A stretch of DNA of 64,000 nt from JBCFBK01 sp038562555 (GTDB lineage: Bacteria > Bacteroidota > Bacteroidia > Bacteroidales > Prolixibacteraceae), in the NCBI GenBank assembly GCA_038562555.1, contig JBCFBK010000005.1, positions 105,392 to 169,391 of the forward strand, in the 5' to 3' direction. Below the pieces are notes generated by a model. That model ran no database searches and was not told the origin of the DNA. It saw only the letters and a list, made by a program, of their open reading frames with translations. Shown here in pieces: positions 17,312-26,585 of the stretch (positions within the stretch are counted from its first letter, which is position 1; every line of letters begins with the position of its first letter). The position numbers and the translations under genes were made by a program.

Positions 17312-17866
17312 TTATTTTTTCGCCAGTTCCCGGACATAGTGAACAATCATCCAGCGTTTCTCGGGAGGAATTTGTCCGCCATGCGGAGGCATCAGGCCGG
17401 AGGCTGAACCCCGGGTAATAACGTGGAAAATCTGCCCGTCGGGCCTTTCCTTTAAATAATCGTCGACCAGCGATCTTGGTTTTGCCGGGTATAATTTGCT
17501 TGTAAATAAATGGCCATTCCCGTCGCCCTTGTCCCCATGACAGCTAAGACAGAAGATGTCATACTGCCGTTTCCCTTCGGCCAATACTTCTGGGGTCGCA
17601 TGAACCGGATTAACCAGTTCCTGGCCGGCCCGCTCCTGCTCTTCCATGGATTTGGCCCCGTATAGGTAGGGCTGATATCCTCGCGGGATGGTACCTTCAA
17701 CGGGCAAACGCATCGTGTTCCCTTCTTTAAACACGGAATTTTCGGAGTAGGTTTTATAGGCCGGAGAATAGGCCATATCCGGGAAAAAAGTGTGTCCCGG
17801 CTGGTTCTTGTCCCTGGTGCAGGAGGCCGATAAAACAACAATCAGAACTAAAACAGGTAGTCTCAT
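17312..17866 (-). CDS. actE: ACIII subunit E, monoheme cytochrome c lipoprotein
   Basis: 184-residue lipoprotein cytochrome. The signal peptide is MRLPVLVLIVVLSASC with the lipobox cysteine, and the heme motif FCLSCH is followed by GDKGDGNG, typical of class I cytochromes. It is the last gene of the alternative complex III operon and corresponds to ActE, which hands electrons from the ActA hemes to the oxidase. A start at 17905 would add 13 residues and overlap actF by 23 bases; the internal ATG avoids this and gives a canonical lipoprotein leader. A heptad repeat TTGTGTC lies just before the chosen start. Its end abuts the convergent heme O synthase gene. Confidence 0.93.
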   Translation of the reverse strand: MRLPVLVLIVVLSASCTRDKNQPGHTFFPDMAYSPAYKTYSENSVFKEGNTMRLPVEGTIPRGYQPYLYGAKSMEEQERAGQELVNPVHATPEVLAEGKRQYDIFCLSCHGDKGDGNGHLFTSKLYPAKPRSLVDDYLKERPDGQIFHVITRGSASGLMPPHGGQIPPEKRWMIVHYVRELAKK

Positions 17867-17869
17867 ATT

Positions 17870-17883
17870 TTGTGTCTTGTGTC
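17870..17883. repeat. Heptanucleotide tandem repeat (TTGTGTC x2)
   Basis: Two exact copies of TTGTGTC in tandem, with a further TTGTGTA four bases on. The repeat lies across the actF stop codon and the actF-actE gap. Similar heptads recur at several other intergenic sites in this window. Confidence 0.5.
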
Positions 17884-19058
17884 TAATATTGTGTATGATA
17901 CTCAAAACTCTCTTTAAAGAACGGATGATGTTCAGGCACTAACGGAGCCTTCGCGAGCGAACGGAAAACCACGTAGAGGAACAATCCCGCATAGCCGGTT
18001 GTGATGCCGATTTCGGTTAACCCGATCGCAGCCTTTTCTCCAACTACACCCGGCATAATGAGTTGATACAGGTCAATCCAGTGGCCGATAAAAACAATGG
18101 CCGCCACAGGCAATAACAGCATCTCTCCCCGTTTAAAATTTCTGGTCATTAAGCCGAAAAGGGGAACAAAGAAATTCAGGATCAGGTTTACAAAGAAAAT
18201 GGTATTGAAATGCTGATGGCGCTCATAGAAGTAAACGGTTTCTTCGGGAATATTGGAATACCAGATCAGCATATACTGTGAAAACCACAGGTATGCCCAA
18301 AAGATGCTGAAGCCAAAAAGGTATTTCCCCAGATCATGAACATGTTCCCGGTTCACATGAGCCATGTAGCCCATCCTTTTGAGGATAAAGAGGATCATGA
18401 TCAGCACGGCAGTGCCGCTCGCGAGGATACTCGAAAAGACATACCAGCCGTAAAGTGTACTGAACCAGTGTGCGTCGATCGACATAAGCCAGTCCCATGC
18501 TGAAGTAACGCTGGTCACGGCAAGTGTAACAATAAAGATTGCCGAAAAAATCCGGAATTTCCGGTAATATTTCAGGTCGCCCGACTGGTCCAGCAGAAGC
18601 GAGTTCCTTCGGATAAACCACGCCAGGGCAATCCAGACGGAGAAATAAACGGCAAAGCGAATGTAAAAGAACGGCACATTTAAGTAGCCGGTCTTTTTTA
18701 GCAGGATCTCGTCTAAATGTTCTTTATGGGTCCATTCATAAAGGGTATGCATACCCCCGGATACGAAAAGCAGCAGCATCAGGATGCCTGCTACGGGAAT
18801 AAACGCGCCCATGGCTTCTCCAATACGCTGAACGCTGGTATGCCAGCCGGATTCTGCAATGGTGTGCGCTGCAACGATAAACAGGCCAATAAGCCCGAAA
18901 CCCAGAAAATAATATGTGTTCAGCAACAGGTTCGCGGCGATGCGTTCACCGCCTGTTCCTGTCAGGTAGCCCCCTGCCAGTGAGAGAACACCAATAGCGA
19001 TCATCACAAAGGTTATGGTGCTGATCTTTTTTGTCAGTATGAATGTTTGTTTTTCCAT
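17883..19058 (-). CDS. actF: ACIII subunit F (membrane quinone-site subunit)
   Basis: 391-residue protein with about ten transmembrane helices. It matches the ActF subunit of quinol:cytochrome c oxidoreductase (alternative complex III), annotated in Bacteroidota as quinone-binding subunit 2. Recognisable segments are SAWDWLMSIDAHWFSTLYGWY, HDLGKYLFGFSIFWAYLWFSQY and WYSNIPEETVYF. In the known ACIII structure, ActC and ActF form pseudo-symmetric membrane halves. It lies between actD (8 bases upstream) and actE in the typical order A-B-C-D-F-E. Confidence 0.95.
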   Translation of the reverse strand: MEKQTFILTKKISTITFVMIAIGVLSLAGGYLTGTGGERIAANLLLNTYYFLGFGLIGLFIVAAHTIAESGWHTSVQRIGEAMGAFIPVAGILMLLLFVSGGMHTLYEWTHKEHLDEILLKKTGYLNVPFFYIRFAVYFSVWIALAWFIRRNSLLLDQSGDLKYYRKFRIFSAIFIVTLAVTSVTSAWDWLMSIDAHWFSTLYGWYVFSSILASGTAVLIMILFILKRMGYMAHVNREHVHDLGKYLFGFSIFWAYLWFSQYMLIWYSNIPEETVYFYERHQHFNTIFFVNLILNFFVPLFGLMTRNFKRGEMLLLPVAAIVFIGHWIDLYQLIMPGVVGEKAAIGLTEIGITTGYAGLFLYVVFRSLAKAPLVPEHHPFFKESFEYHTQY

Positions 19059-19066
19059 CTCAGATT

Positions 19067-19603
19067 CTAAGCTTTTAAGATTATTCCCTCAGCTCCTGCA
19101 TCAGCAAGCACCTGTTCCATGCGGCTGATCTCTTCTCCGTTGCTTTTCTCCGCTATTTCTACCACAATGACAAAACGGTCGTCAGTGGCCCGCTCATCAT
19201 GAATCATTGGTTTGGCACCGGGGCCCAGTTTGTTTGTGATCAGAAAAGCGCCTACCATGGCGAAGGCCGCAAAGAGAACGGTCATTTCAAAGGTCACCGG
19301 AATAAAGGAGGGCACGGAAAAAAACGGCTTTCCACCAATATTTAACGGATAATCCACCGTAAAAACCCAGGCCTGAAACCCAAAGCCCAACAGCGCTCCA
19401 ATGGTTCCCGCGATAAAAGCAACGCGTGTAAGGCGGGAGCGCTTCAGGTTAAGCACCTTGTCGAGCCCATGAACGGGGAATGGTGTCAGCACATCGCCAA
19501 TCTGCAGGCCATTGTCCCTGATTTTTTTAATCCCTTTCAGCAGATCTTCTTCATCCAGGTAATACGCTGTGAAATATCTTTTCATTTTTGTTTTATTCTT
19601 CAT
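19067..19603 (-). CDS. actD: ACIII subunit D (DUF3341)
   Basis: 178-residue protein with two central transmembrane helices and soluble ends. It belongs to DUF3341, the ActD subunit of alternative complex III. The N-terminal segment YFTAYYLDEEDLLKGIKKIRDNG and the block DVLTPFPVHGLDKVLNLKRSRL are typical, the latter being the family's PxPxHGxD-type signature. ActD packs against the ActC/ActF membrane subunits. Its start overlaps the end of actC by 11 bases, indicating translational coupling. Confidence 0.94.
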   Translation of the reverse strand: MKNKTKMKRYFTAYYLDEEDLLKGIKKIRDNGLQIGDVLTPFPVHGLDKVLNLKRSRLTRVAFIAGTIGALLGFGFQAWVFTVDYPLNIGGKPFFSVPSFIPVTFEMTVLFAAFAMVGAFLITNKLGPGAKPMIHDERATDDRFVIVVEIAEKSNGEEISRMEQVLADAGAEGIILKA

Positions 19604-21053
19604 GGTTCAACGGATTATTTTGCAGGCTCAGCGGAGCATTTCCCTGGTATCCGGCAGGCGCCGGCGGACTTTTCGGAACCGGATGCTGCCGGGTTTTTCC
19701 GGGGCTCTTTTCACCCGACGATTTTAAAACACCTTTCACTTCTGCTACGGCAATGACCGGAAATACCCGGACAAATAACAGGAACAAGGTGAAAAACAGA
19801 CCGAGGGTACCCACATACACGCCTACCTCAACCAGGGTTGGCCGGTACATGGTCCAGCTCGACGGAAGATAATCCCGGTGCAGAGAAGTCACCACGATCA
19901 CAAAGCGCTCAAACCACATCCCAATGTTTACGAAAATGGATATGATAAAGGTAAAAAGCACATTACGCCGCAGTCGTTTAAACCAGAAAAGCTGCGGGGT
20001 AATCACATTGCAGGTCATCATGATCCAGTAAGCCCAGGCATAGGGACCGAAGGCACGGTTGAAAAAAGTGTAGGTTTCAAATTCCACACCTGAGTACCAG
20101 GCCATGAAAAATTCGGTCAGGTAAGCAATCCCGACAATTGAACCGGTCAGGATAATGATCTTGTTCATCGACTCAATGTGATTCACGGTGATATAGTCCT
20201 CGAGGTTCATCGCTTTCCGGGCTACAATCATCAGCGTGAGCACCATGGCGAAGCCCGAGAAGATCGCTCCCGAAACAAAATAAGGCGGGAAAATAGTCGT
20301 ATGCCAGCCCGGAATGACCGAAGTGGCAAAGTCAAAACTCACAATGGTATGAACGGACAACACCAGCGGAGCTGCCAGTCCGGCAAGTATCAGGCTTACG
20401 GTTTCGTGCCGGGCCCAGTGTCTGAAAGATCCGGTCCATCCGAAGCTCAAAAAGCCGTAGATCGCTTTGCTGATCTTTGTTTTTGCCCGGTCACGAACCG
20501 TACCAAGATCAGGGATCAGTCCGACGTACCAAAAAATAAGGGAGACAAGGAAATAGGTCGAAATAGCAAAAACGTCCCATAACAAAGGAGAATTAAAGTT
20601 AACCCAGAGTGCCCGTGTGTTTGGGTAGGGAAAAATGAAAAAACCCAGCAGCAGCCTCCCCATGTGAATCAGCGGGAAAAAGCCGGCGCACATGACAGCA
20701 ATTAACGTCATGGCCTCGGCCGACCGGTTGATGCTTGTACGCCATTTTTGTCTGAAAAGTAATAAAATTGCTGAAATAAATGTTCCTGCGTGACCGATTC
20801 CGACCCACCAGACGAAGTTGGTGATGTCCCAGCCCCAGCCGATGGTCTTATTGAGACCCCATTCTCCGATACCGTAATAAACCGTCATGAATGAGGCCCA
20901 GCCTCCGAAAAGAAGGGCCAGGCCAGCCAGGGTGATCCCCATGTACCAGTATTTGGAAGGCGTGCCCGCCATTGGTGCCAGGATATCGTCGGTCACCTGC
21001 TTGTACGTTTTATTTCCCCGGATTAAAGGTTCTCTGAGAGGCGATGTATACAT
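19593..21053 (-). CDS. actC: ACIII subunit C (NrfD/PsrC-like)
   Basis: 486-residue NrfD-family membrane protein with about ten helices that carries the quinol-binding site next to the iron-sulfur subunit ActB. It starts with MYTSPLREPLIRGNKTYKQV, a conserved ActC beginning, and contains WVGIGHAGTFISAILLLFRQ, FIFPYPNTRALWVNFNSPL and FDFATSVIPGWHTTIFPPYF. The C-terminal 40 residues are Pro/Lys-rich and poorly conserved. It lies 15 bases after actB and overlaps actD. Redox energy released here is proposed to drive proton translocation in ACIII. Confidence 0.95.
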   Translation of the reverse strand: MYTSPLREPLIRGNKTYKQVTDDILAPMAGTPSKYWYMGITLAGLALLFGGWASFMTVYYGIGEWGLNKTIGWGWDITNFVWWVGIGHAGTFISAILLLFRQKWRTSINRSAEAMTLIAVMCAGFFPLIHMGRLLLGFFIFPYPNTRALWVNFNSPLLWDVFAISTYFLVSLIFWYVGLIPDLGTVRDRAKTKISKAIYGFLSFGWTGSFRHWARHETVSLILAGLAAPLVLSVHTIVSFDFATSVIPGWHTTIFPPYFVSGAIFSGFAMVLTLMIVARKAMNLEDYITVNHIESMNKIIILTGSIVGIAYLTEFFMAWYSGVEFETYTFFNRAFGPYAWAYWIMMTCNVITPQLFWFKRLRRNVLFTFIISIFVNIGMWFERFVIVVTSLHRDYLPSSWTMYRPTLVEVGVYVGTLGLFFTLFLLFVRVFPVIAVAEVKGVLKSSGEKSPGKTRQHPVPKSPPAPAGYQGNAPLSLQNNPLNHEE

Positions 21054-21068
21054 GCTTATTCGTTTTAA

Positions 21069-24047
21069 TTAGATGCTTTTGTTTTTAACTTTGGTCAGGT
21101 AGCCCACCGATGGGAGCGTGTGCAGTTCTTCGAGCAAATGATAGTTCCGCTCATCGGCAAAGAATTTCGAGATTCTGCTTTCCTTGTTGTTCAGGTCTCC
21201 AAACACAATGGCATCGGCCGGGCAGCCCTGGGCGCAGGCTGGTATCACCTCGCCGTCCCGCAACTGCCTGTTTTCGTTTTTGGCAGTCAGTTTCTTCTCC
21301 TGAATACGCTGGATACAGAAAGAACATTTCTCGATGACCCCTTTGGCACGGACGGTCACGTCGGGGTTCAGCACCAGACGGCGCATATCGGTGGTCATCT
21401 GTGCAGGATCTTTTTTATTTCCGGGCATGGCATCAGCTCCGGTGTAGTCGAAGAAGTTAAAACGCCGTACCTTGTAGGGGCAGTTATTGTTGCAATACCG
21501 GGTGCCGATACAGCGGTTGTAGGCCATTTGATTGATCCCTTCATTGCTGTGGGTGGTTGCCGCGACCGGACAAACATTCTCGCAGGGTGCGTTGTCGCAA
21601 TGCTGGCAGGTTACCGGCTGACGCAGAATTTCCGGATTATCCGGATCTCCTTTGTAATACCGGTCAATGCGGATCCAGTGCATTTCGCGCGCTTTCAGCA
21701 CCTGTTCCCGGCCCACAACAGGAACATTATTCTCAGCCGAGCAGGCCACGATACAGGCGTTGCATCCGGTGCAGGAGTTTAAATCGATCGCCATTCCCCA
21801 ATGAAAACCGTCGAATTTCCGCTGTTCATACAGCGACTTCATATGTTCCTTTATTTTTTCGCGGTTCTCATTTCCCGACGATGGATTCGCCAGGTATTCC
21901 TCGAGGGTGGTTTCACGGATCAGGCTTCTGCCTTCCATCGAATGATGCGACTGTGTACGCGCCAGTTCATAAGTCCCGGCCGTTTTCTCAATCTTTACCT
22001 GCTCCTGCCGGTAGATCCTGCTCCCGTTTTTCAGTTCAACCAACGGGTAAGCATTCTTTCCCGCGGTTTCACCGGGAACGCCCATGTTCACTCTTCCGTA
22101 GCCCAGCGCGACCGATATGGTTTTGTATTCCTGTCCGGGCTGAACAGCGACCGGGATTGGCCCGAGATCGTTAATCCTGATCAGTTGTCCGTCTTCGAGT
22201 CCCATTTCCTTAGCCAGCTTTGGCGAAACGGCAGCGTAATTATCCCAGCATATTTTTGATATCGGATCCGGAAGTTCCTGCAGCCAGGGATTATTGGCAT
22301 GTTTGCCGGTCCCCACGCTGACGTTGGTATATAAAGCCAGTTCCGGACCATCGTCGCCGGCAGGGGTTTTGATGTTCATCGCCATAGCCTCTGCTCCGTC
22401 GCCATTAAAGGATTGCAGGCCGGTTTCCTTTTCCTCGGTCCGGAATACGCCGTCATGCAACGTACTGTTCCAGAAATTTTCAAACGAGCCTTCTTCACCG
22501 GCAAGCGGGAACAACTTTGCCTGCCAGAAATTTTGCAGGTAGCTGTGATAACCGGCCGGTTGGCCTGCCCATTTCAGCAGACTCTCCTGGGCAGCCCGCG
22601 TATTGAAGATCGGGCGGATGGCCGGCTGCGCCAGCGAGTAACTTCCGGTCTTTACTTCGAAATCGTTCCAGGCCTCCAGATAGTGATGGTCAGGACACAC
22701 ATAATGGACATGTTCCGATGTTTCTTCAGCCAGTACAGGCATCGAAATTTTAAGTTCAACTTTTTTGAGTGCTTCGGTAAACCGCTCCGCCCGGGGATAA
22801 TCGTAAGCCGGGTTCACGTCGTAGAGGATCAACCCATCCACTTTTCCTGCAGCCATATCCGCTATAAGCCTTTCCATGTCATCGTCTTTTGCCTGGCGTA
22901 GTTTCAGGTGTACGTCGGTTTGGATGGTATTGCCGTAGTTGCCCAACAACTGGTTGATGGCATTGACGAGCAACTGGGTTTCCACCTCATTGCTGCCGCT
23001 CAGCACAAGCGATTTTCCCTTATTTGCTGCCAGTTCGGCAGCCAGCGGTTTTACGTCAACGGGAGAAGTGGGAACGGTGCCGACGGCTTGTCCGTCGATT
23101 CGTTTTAATTCCTGGTACAGCGAGGCCAGCACAGCTTTTTCCTGCGACGGTCTGATCTGATACCGCTCGTCAGCATTCGATCCGGTCAGCGACATCCCGC
23201 CTTCAAAATGAATATGGCGCGACATCCGTTTTTGTCCGTTGTCGAGTTTGCGGTTTTTCATGTATTGCTTGGTATACTCAACCGGCGACAGCCACGATCC
23301 GAGAAAATCGGCATCAAAACCCACTATCAGCGCAGCCTTGCTGAAATCATAAGCGGGAACAAAGGCCTTTCCGAAAGTCCGTTCATTGGCCTTCAAAATG
23401 CCTGATGCAGAAAGTACATCATACTGAATATGTTCGGCTCCCGGATGTGCCTGGATGAACTCAGCAATAACTGCCTTTGTAGAAGGGCTGATAATGGTCG
23501 GGCTTAGGATAACCACCTTGCCTGACCTGCTTTTTATGCCATCCAGGATCAGCATAATCTTTTCATCGGCTTCATTCCAGCTGATCTCCTTTCCCTGATA
23601 AGTCGGATTCCGGTACCGCTTATTGTCGTAAAGGCCAAGCACAGACGCCTGGGTCCGGGCATTCGTACCACCAAAGGTGACGGGCGAAAGACTGTTCCCT
23701 TCAATCTTGATGGGTCGTCCGTCTCTCACTTTCACTAAAATACTGCAGTAATCGGTCCCGTCGAAAAAGGTTGAGGCAAAATAACTGGCTTCACCCGGAA
23801 TAATATTTTCCGGCCTGATCAAAAAGGGAATTGCTTTTTGCACCGGTTGGCGGCAACTGGCAGCAATGGCCGCCGACGCTACTGTAAACCCAAAGAGTTT
23901 TAAAAAATCCCTGCGGGAACTTGTATCGGCTTTGGCCTCCCGCTTCATCTGAAGGATCATCTTTCGGTCGCCCGCTTCCTGACCCGCAGCGGCATTCCGT
24001 GCATCATAAATAAGCTCGTCCAGGCTTTTATAATATTGTTCGCTCAT
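21069..24047 (-). CDS. actB: ACIII subunit B (molybdopterin-like domain plus FeS domain)
   Basis: 992-residue periplasmic subunit. The twin-arginine signal SSRRDFLKLFGF lies near residue 40. The long middle part resembles a complex iron-sulfur molybdoenzyme catalytic domain that in ActB binds no molybdopterin. The C-terminal part is a ferredoxin-like domain with cysteine clusters CTGCNACIVAC, CQHCDNAPCENVC, CIGTRYCNNNC and CSFCIQR plus CAQGC, which ligate one 3Fe-4S and three 4Fe-4S clusters in ACIII structures. It carries electrons from the quinol site to the ActA hemes. Naming by similarity alone would give formate dehydrogenase or nitrate reductase, but the operon shows ACIII. Confidence 0.96.
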   Translation of the reverse strand: MSEQYYKSLDELIYDARNAAAGQEAGDRKMILQMKREAKADTSSRRDFLKLFGFTVASAAIAASCRQPVQKAIPFLIRPENIIPGEASYFASTFFDGTDYCSILVKVRDGRPIKIEGNSLSPVTFGGTNARTQASVLGLYDNKRYRNPTYQGKEISWNEADEKIMLILDGIKSRSGKVVILSPTIISPSTKAVIAEFIQAHPGAEHIQYDVLSASGILKANERTFGKAFVPAYDFSKAALIVGFDADFLGSWLSPVEYTKQYMKNRKLDNGQKRMSRHIHFEGGMSLTGSNADERYQIRPSQEKAVLASLYQELKRIDGQAVGTVPTSPVDVKPLAAELAANKGKSLVLSGSNEVETQLLVNAINQLLGNYGNTIQTDVHLKLRQAKDDDMERLIADMAAGKVDGLILYDVNPAYDYPRAERFTEALKKVELKISMPVLAEETSEHVHYVCPDHHYLEAWNDFEVKTGSYSLAQPAIRPIFNTRAAQESLLKWAGQPAGYHSYLQNFWQAKLFPLAGEEGSFENFWNSTLHDGVFRTEEKETGLQSFNGDGAEAMAMNIKTPAGDDGPELALYTNVSVGTGKHANNPWLQELPDPISKICWDNYAAVSPKLAKEMGLEDGQLIRINDLGPIPVAVQPGQEYKTISVALGYGRVNMGVPGETAGKNAYPLVELKNGSRIYRQEQVKIEKTAGTYELARTQSHHSMEGRSLIRETTLEEYLANPSSGNENREKIKEHMKSLYEQRKFDGFHWGMAIDLNSCTGCNACIVACSAENNVPVVGREQVLKAREMHWIRIDRYYKGDPDNPEILRQPVTCQHCDNAPCENVCPVAATTHSNEGINQMAYNRCIGTRYCNNNCPYKVRRFNFFDYTGADAMPGNKKDPAQMTTDMRRLVLNPDVTVRAKGVIEKCSFCIQRIQEKKLTAKNENRQLRDGEVIPACAQGCPADAIVFGDLNNKESRISKFFADERNYHLLEELHTLPSVGYLTKVKNKSI

Positions 24048-24063
24048 GTGTTTTAAATATAGT

Positions 24064-25431
24064 TTAATAGTGGCATTTCATACAATCGGTTCCCCCAATC
24101 ATATCGACGGTCACTTTATCGATCTCTCCCTTTTTTATTTGCTCATGAAGCTTTTCATACTTGCCGTAGAAATTATTGCTTGTGAACTGAACCTCCTTTG
24201 TGCGGTGGCAATCGAGACACCAGCCCATGCTGAGGTCTTCCACCTGCCTGACCACATCCATCCGGGCTACATCGCCGTGACATTCCATGCAATCCAGTTT
24301 TCCGGCATTTACGTGTTGAGCGTGGCTGAAGAATACATGGTCGGGCAGGTCATGCACCCTGATCCATTCAATTGGTTTTTGTTTCTCATTCGCTTCAATG
24401 ACCTTGGCAATTTCAAATTGCCCTGAAAGTTTTCCTTCCCGCACCAGCGAATGGCAGTTCAGACAAAGGTCCCCCGGGGGAATTCCGGCAGTCTTGCTGT
24501 CCTCGGCGGTGAAATGACAGTACTTACAATCGATCTGGTTCTGGCCCGCATGCACCTTGTGTGAAAATTTAATGGGTTGTGCAGGCTCATATTCAGGAGA
24601 GCGCCCCAGTCTTACGCCTTCGTCATAGACTATTTTAACCTGATAGCCAAATACCAGGAGAAAAATAACCAACGGCACCGCCTTGTATTTGACTTTATGG
24701 AAAACGATCAGTTCCAGCAGGGCCCAAACGACGATAAGACTTAAGAAAATGAAGAGGAGCAGCCGCGTGATATCTGGTTTTTGAGCCACGGGTCCCCGCA
24801 TGGAAAGGTCGTCCAGATAAGCCTTCATCGATTTCAGGTCAGCTTCCTCAAACTGATACCCCTGATGAACTTCGGCCATCTTGCCTCCTGCCGGTTGCAT
24901 CACGACTGCCTGAAAAGCAGCAAAATCCTTTTCAATATATTTATTGGCGATATCTGCCGCAGAAGGATTCCAGTTCAGGGTATCGGAAGGGACCAGGTTA
25001 TGGCACGACACACAGGAGGGTTGTTCACTGCCGTGAGGCAATAATCCCAGGAAAAAGCGCTCGCCACGCTTCAGATTGTCTGCCAGATGACCTCCGGTAC
25101 TGTGCCCGCCGGTATCAGCAGAAGCGGAATCCGGCGGCGAGGTTTGCACTGCTGTTCCGGTTGTATCTGCTCCGGCAGCACTGTCTTTTGCCGCGGTTCC
25201 GGTTGTATCGGCCGAAGCCGTCTCAGCCTGCCCCTTTGCCCCGGTATTAATTACTGAGTCGGCGCCGGCTTTCGATGCCTGTGAGTCGGCTGCGGCTTTC
25301 ACAGAGTCGCGTTTACCCTGTGTTTGGGGTAGCGCCATTGTGGAAATATCAAAAAATGAAAAGGAGAGGATTAACAGAAAGACCTTAGGAGAAAACCTGT
25401 ATTTCTGCAGTTCAGAGAAAATTATGCTCAT
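24064..25431 (-). CDS. actA: ACIII subunit A, multiheme cytochrome c
   Basis: About 455 residues with a signal peptide or N-terminal anchor (KVFLLILSFSFF) and a second membrane helix near the middle (LLLFIFLSLIVVWALLEL). Six CxxCH motifs can be read: CVSCH in an N-terminal domain before the second helix, then CKYCH, CLNCH, CMECH, CLDCH and CMKCH in the C-terminal half. Known ACIII ActA is pentaheme, so the first motif looks extra. An Ala/Ser/Thr/Asp-rich low-complexity stretch of about 60 residues (repeats of ADTTGTA) links the signal peptide to that heme domain. An ATG at 25467 would add 12 residues; the downstream ATG is chosen with moderate confidence. It is the first gene of the operon. 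Confidence 0.93.
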   Translation of the reverse strand: MSIIFSELQKYRFSPKVFLLILSFSFFDISTMALPQTQGKRDSVKAAADSQASKAGADSVINTGAKGQAETASADTTGTAAKDSAAGADTTGTAVQTSPPDSASADTGGHSTGGHLADNLKRGERFFLGLLPHGSEQPSCVSCHNLVPSDTLNWNPSAADIANKYIEKDFAAFQAVVMQPAGGKMAEVHQGYQFEEADLKSMKAYLDDLSMRGPVAQKPDITRLLLFIFLSLIVVWALLELIVFHKVKYKAVPLVIFLLVFGYQVKIVYDEGVRLGRSPEYEPAQPIKFSHKVHAGQNQIDCKYCHFTAEDSKTAGIPPGDLCLNCHSLVREGKLSGQFEIAKVIEANEKQKPIEWIRVHDLPDHVFFSHAQHVNAGKLDCMECHGDVARMDVVRQVEDLSMGWCLDCHRTKEVQFTSNNFYGKYEKLHEQIKKGEIDKVTVDMIGGTDCMKCHY

Positions 25432-25736
25432 TCTAAAAGGTTTAGAAAATTTTTCTTTATCAAACAAGATTTACGCAACTCAATCAGAATTAACAAATTT
25501 TTATGTTGAAGGTTTTAGCCGACGGATAAAAAAAGAACGCTCAGAGAAAATCGGGCATTATTTGGGATCGCCGCAGAACGTATGTTCCCTTTAAATTTCT
25601 GATAGTCAGAAAAATTATGGTTAAAGTTAAGGAAGGGCTACAGCATGTGCCGGTTGAACGAACGGATAAATCTTTTAAATTCGGAAAGCAATGGCCGATT
25701 TACCGCGGCGGCGGCAAGACAAAAAAGTGTGGATTT
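25432..25736. other. Intergenic region upstream of actA
   Basis: About 300 bases between the actA start and the end of the next minus-strand gene. It is AT-rich apart from a GCGGCGGCGGC patch near 25710. It must contain the ACIII operon promoter, but no box clearly matching TAnnTTTG in the right place was found. No convincing gene or terminator is seen. Confidence 0.4.
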
Positions 25737-26114
25737 TTAATTTTTGTGTTTCCGGAAATGGGAACTCAGGTGTTTTGAACTTACCCCGGCAGATCTCAGC
25801 CTGATTACCAGTTGTGTTTTTGTCGTGTCGCTAAGATGCTCGATGTTTACTTCCTCCGGAATGTACCCTTCCATGGTGACTAACAATCCCTGACTGCTGT
25901 CGGGGATATTCCAAAGTCTGAATTCACCATTTTCATTGGTAATTGTTCCCAGCGCATTATCCAAATCAGGAACGCAAATGCTGACCCCATAGAGTGGAGT
26001 CTCTGTGGTCTGGTCAATCACTTTTCCCCTTACGTTTTTGGTGGGATCTTTTCCTGCTGACGAGATTAAAAACGGGATAATCAGGCTGAAAATAAAAATA
26101 AAGGCTGCTTTCAT
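25737..26114 (-). CDS. Small secreted CarboxypepD_reg-like domain protein
   Basis: 125 residues with an N-terminal signal peptide (MKAAFIFIFSLIIPFLISSAG). A single beta-sandwich carboxypeptidase-regulatory-like domain follows (GKVIDQTTETPLYGVSICV, then TNENGEFRLWNIPDS). The same module forms the N-terminus of SusC-type TonB receptors, but here it stands alone and ends in a basic tail (SSHFRKHKN). The function is unknown; such proteins may bind partners in the periplasm or at the surface. It is on the ACIII strand but about 300 bases upstream of actA, and 138 bases from the metal-binding lipoprotein gene, so it may be transcribed alone. Confidence 0.75.
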   Translation of the reverse strand: MKAAFIFIFSLIIPFLISSAGKDPTKNVRGKVIDQTTETPLYGVSICVPDLDNALGTITNENGEFRLWNIPDSSQGLLVTMEGYIPEEVNIEHLSDTTKTQLVIRLRSAGVSSKHLSSHFRKHKN

Positions 26115-26252
26115 GTTCCTTGCGATTGTAATGGCTTCTGTTGCTTAGACTGATTTCACCGTAAAAAAGTTGCACCGGGGAAGTTAATTTTTTGTTAAAA
26201 AGTTAGAAAATTGCTTAATAGCTTCAACCCGGAATAAATGCCGGCAACCCAC

Positions 26253-26585
26253 TCACTGCGGGAGGATCACTTTATATCCCCGCTTTTCAATGGCCGCAAT
26301 AATTTCTTTTTCTCCGGTTTTCGAAGCATCCCAGGCGACATGTGCAGTCGAGTCTTCATGATTCGCTTCGATCGACATAACGCCGTTCAGTTCGCCAACG
26401 CCTTTTGCAATCGACATTTCGCAATGATCGCACGTCATTCCTTCAACCCGGAAGGTCCGCTCGTTGATTTCAGCTTCACGCCCGGCATCTTGTGCGGCTG
26501 GTGCTTCTGCCCCAGGCTTGTGTTCGGGTGCGCAGGATGCCGTTGTCAAAACAGCCAATAAAAAAATATAAACGATTGTTTTCAT
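26253..26585 (-). CDS. Heavy-metal-associated (HMA) domain lipoprotein
   Basis: 110-residue lipoprotein. The signal peptide MKTIVYIFLLAVLTTASC ends in the lipobox cysteine. A linker rich in Ala, Glu and Pro is followed by an HMA domain with the metal site GMTCDHCEMSI. HMA domains with GMTCxxC bind Cu(I) or other soft metals. Anchored outside the cytoplasm, it is probably a metal carrier or scavenger. Its place between the copper-dependent caa3 island and the bd oxidase suggests copper delivery or tolerance, but this is inference. The start is supported by the immediate lipoprotein leader. Confidence 0.88.
   Translation of the reverse strand: MKTIVYIFLLAVLTTASCAPEHKPGAEAPAAQDAGREAEINERTFRVEGMTCDHCEMSIAKGVGELNGVMSIEANHEDSTAHVAWDASKTGEKEIIAAIEKRGYKVILPQ

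Noticed and set aside
21069..24047. Formate dehydrogenase or nitrate reductase catalytic subunit
   Set aside because: The molybdopterin-like domain is in an actA-B-C-D-F-E operon, and the domain layout is that of ActB, which binds no molybdopterin.
25617..25778. 53-codon plus-strand ORF (starts MVKVKEGLQHV) upstream of actA
   Set aside because: It overlaps the end of the opposite-strand CarboxypepD_reg gene, has no recognisable domain or promoter, and its composition is not better than chance.
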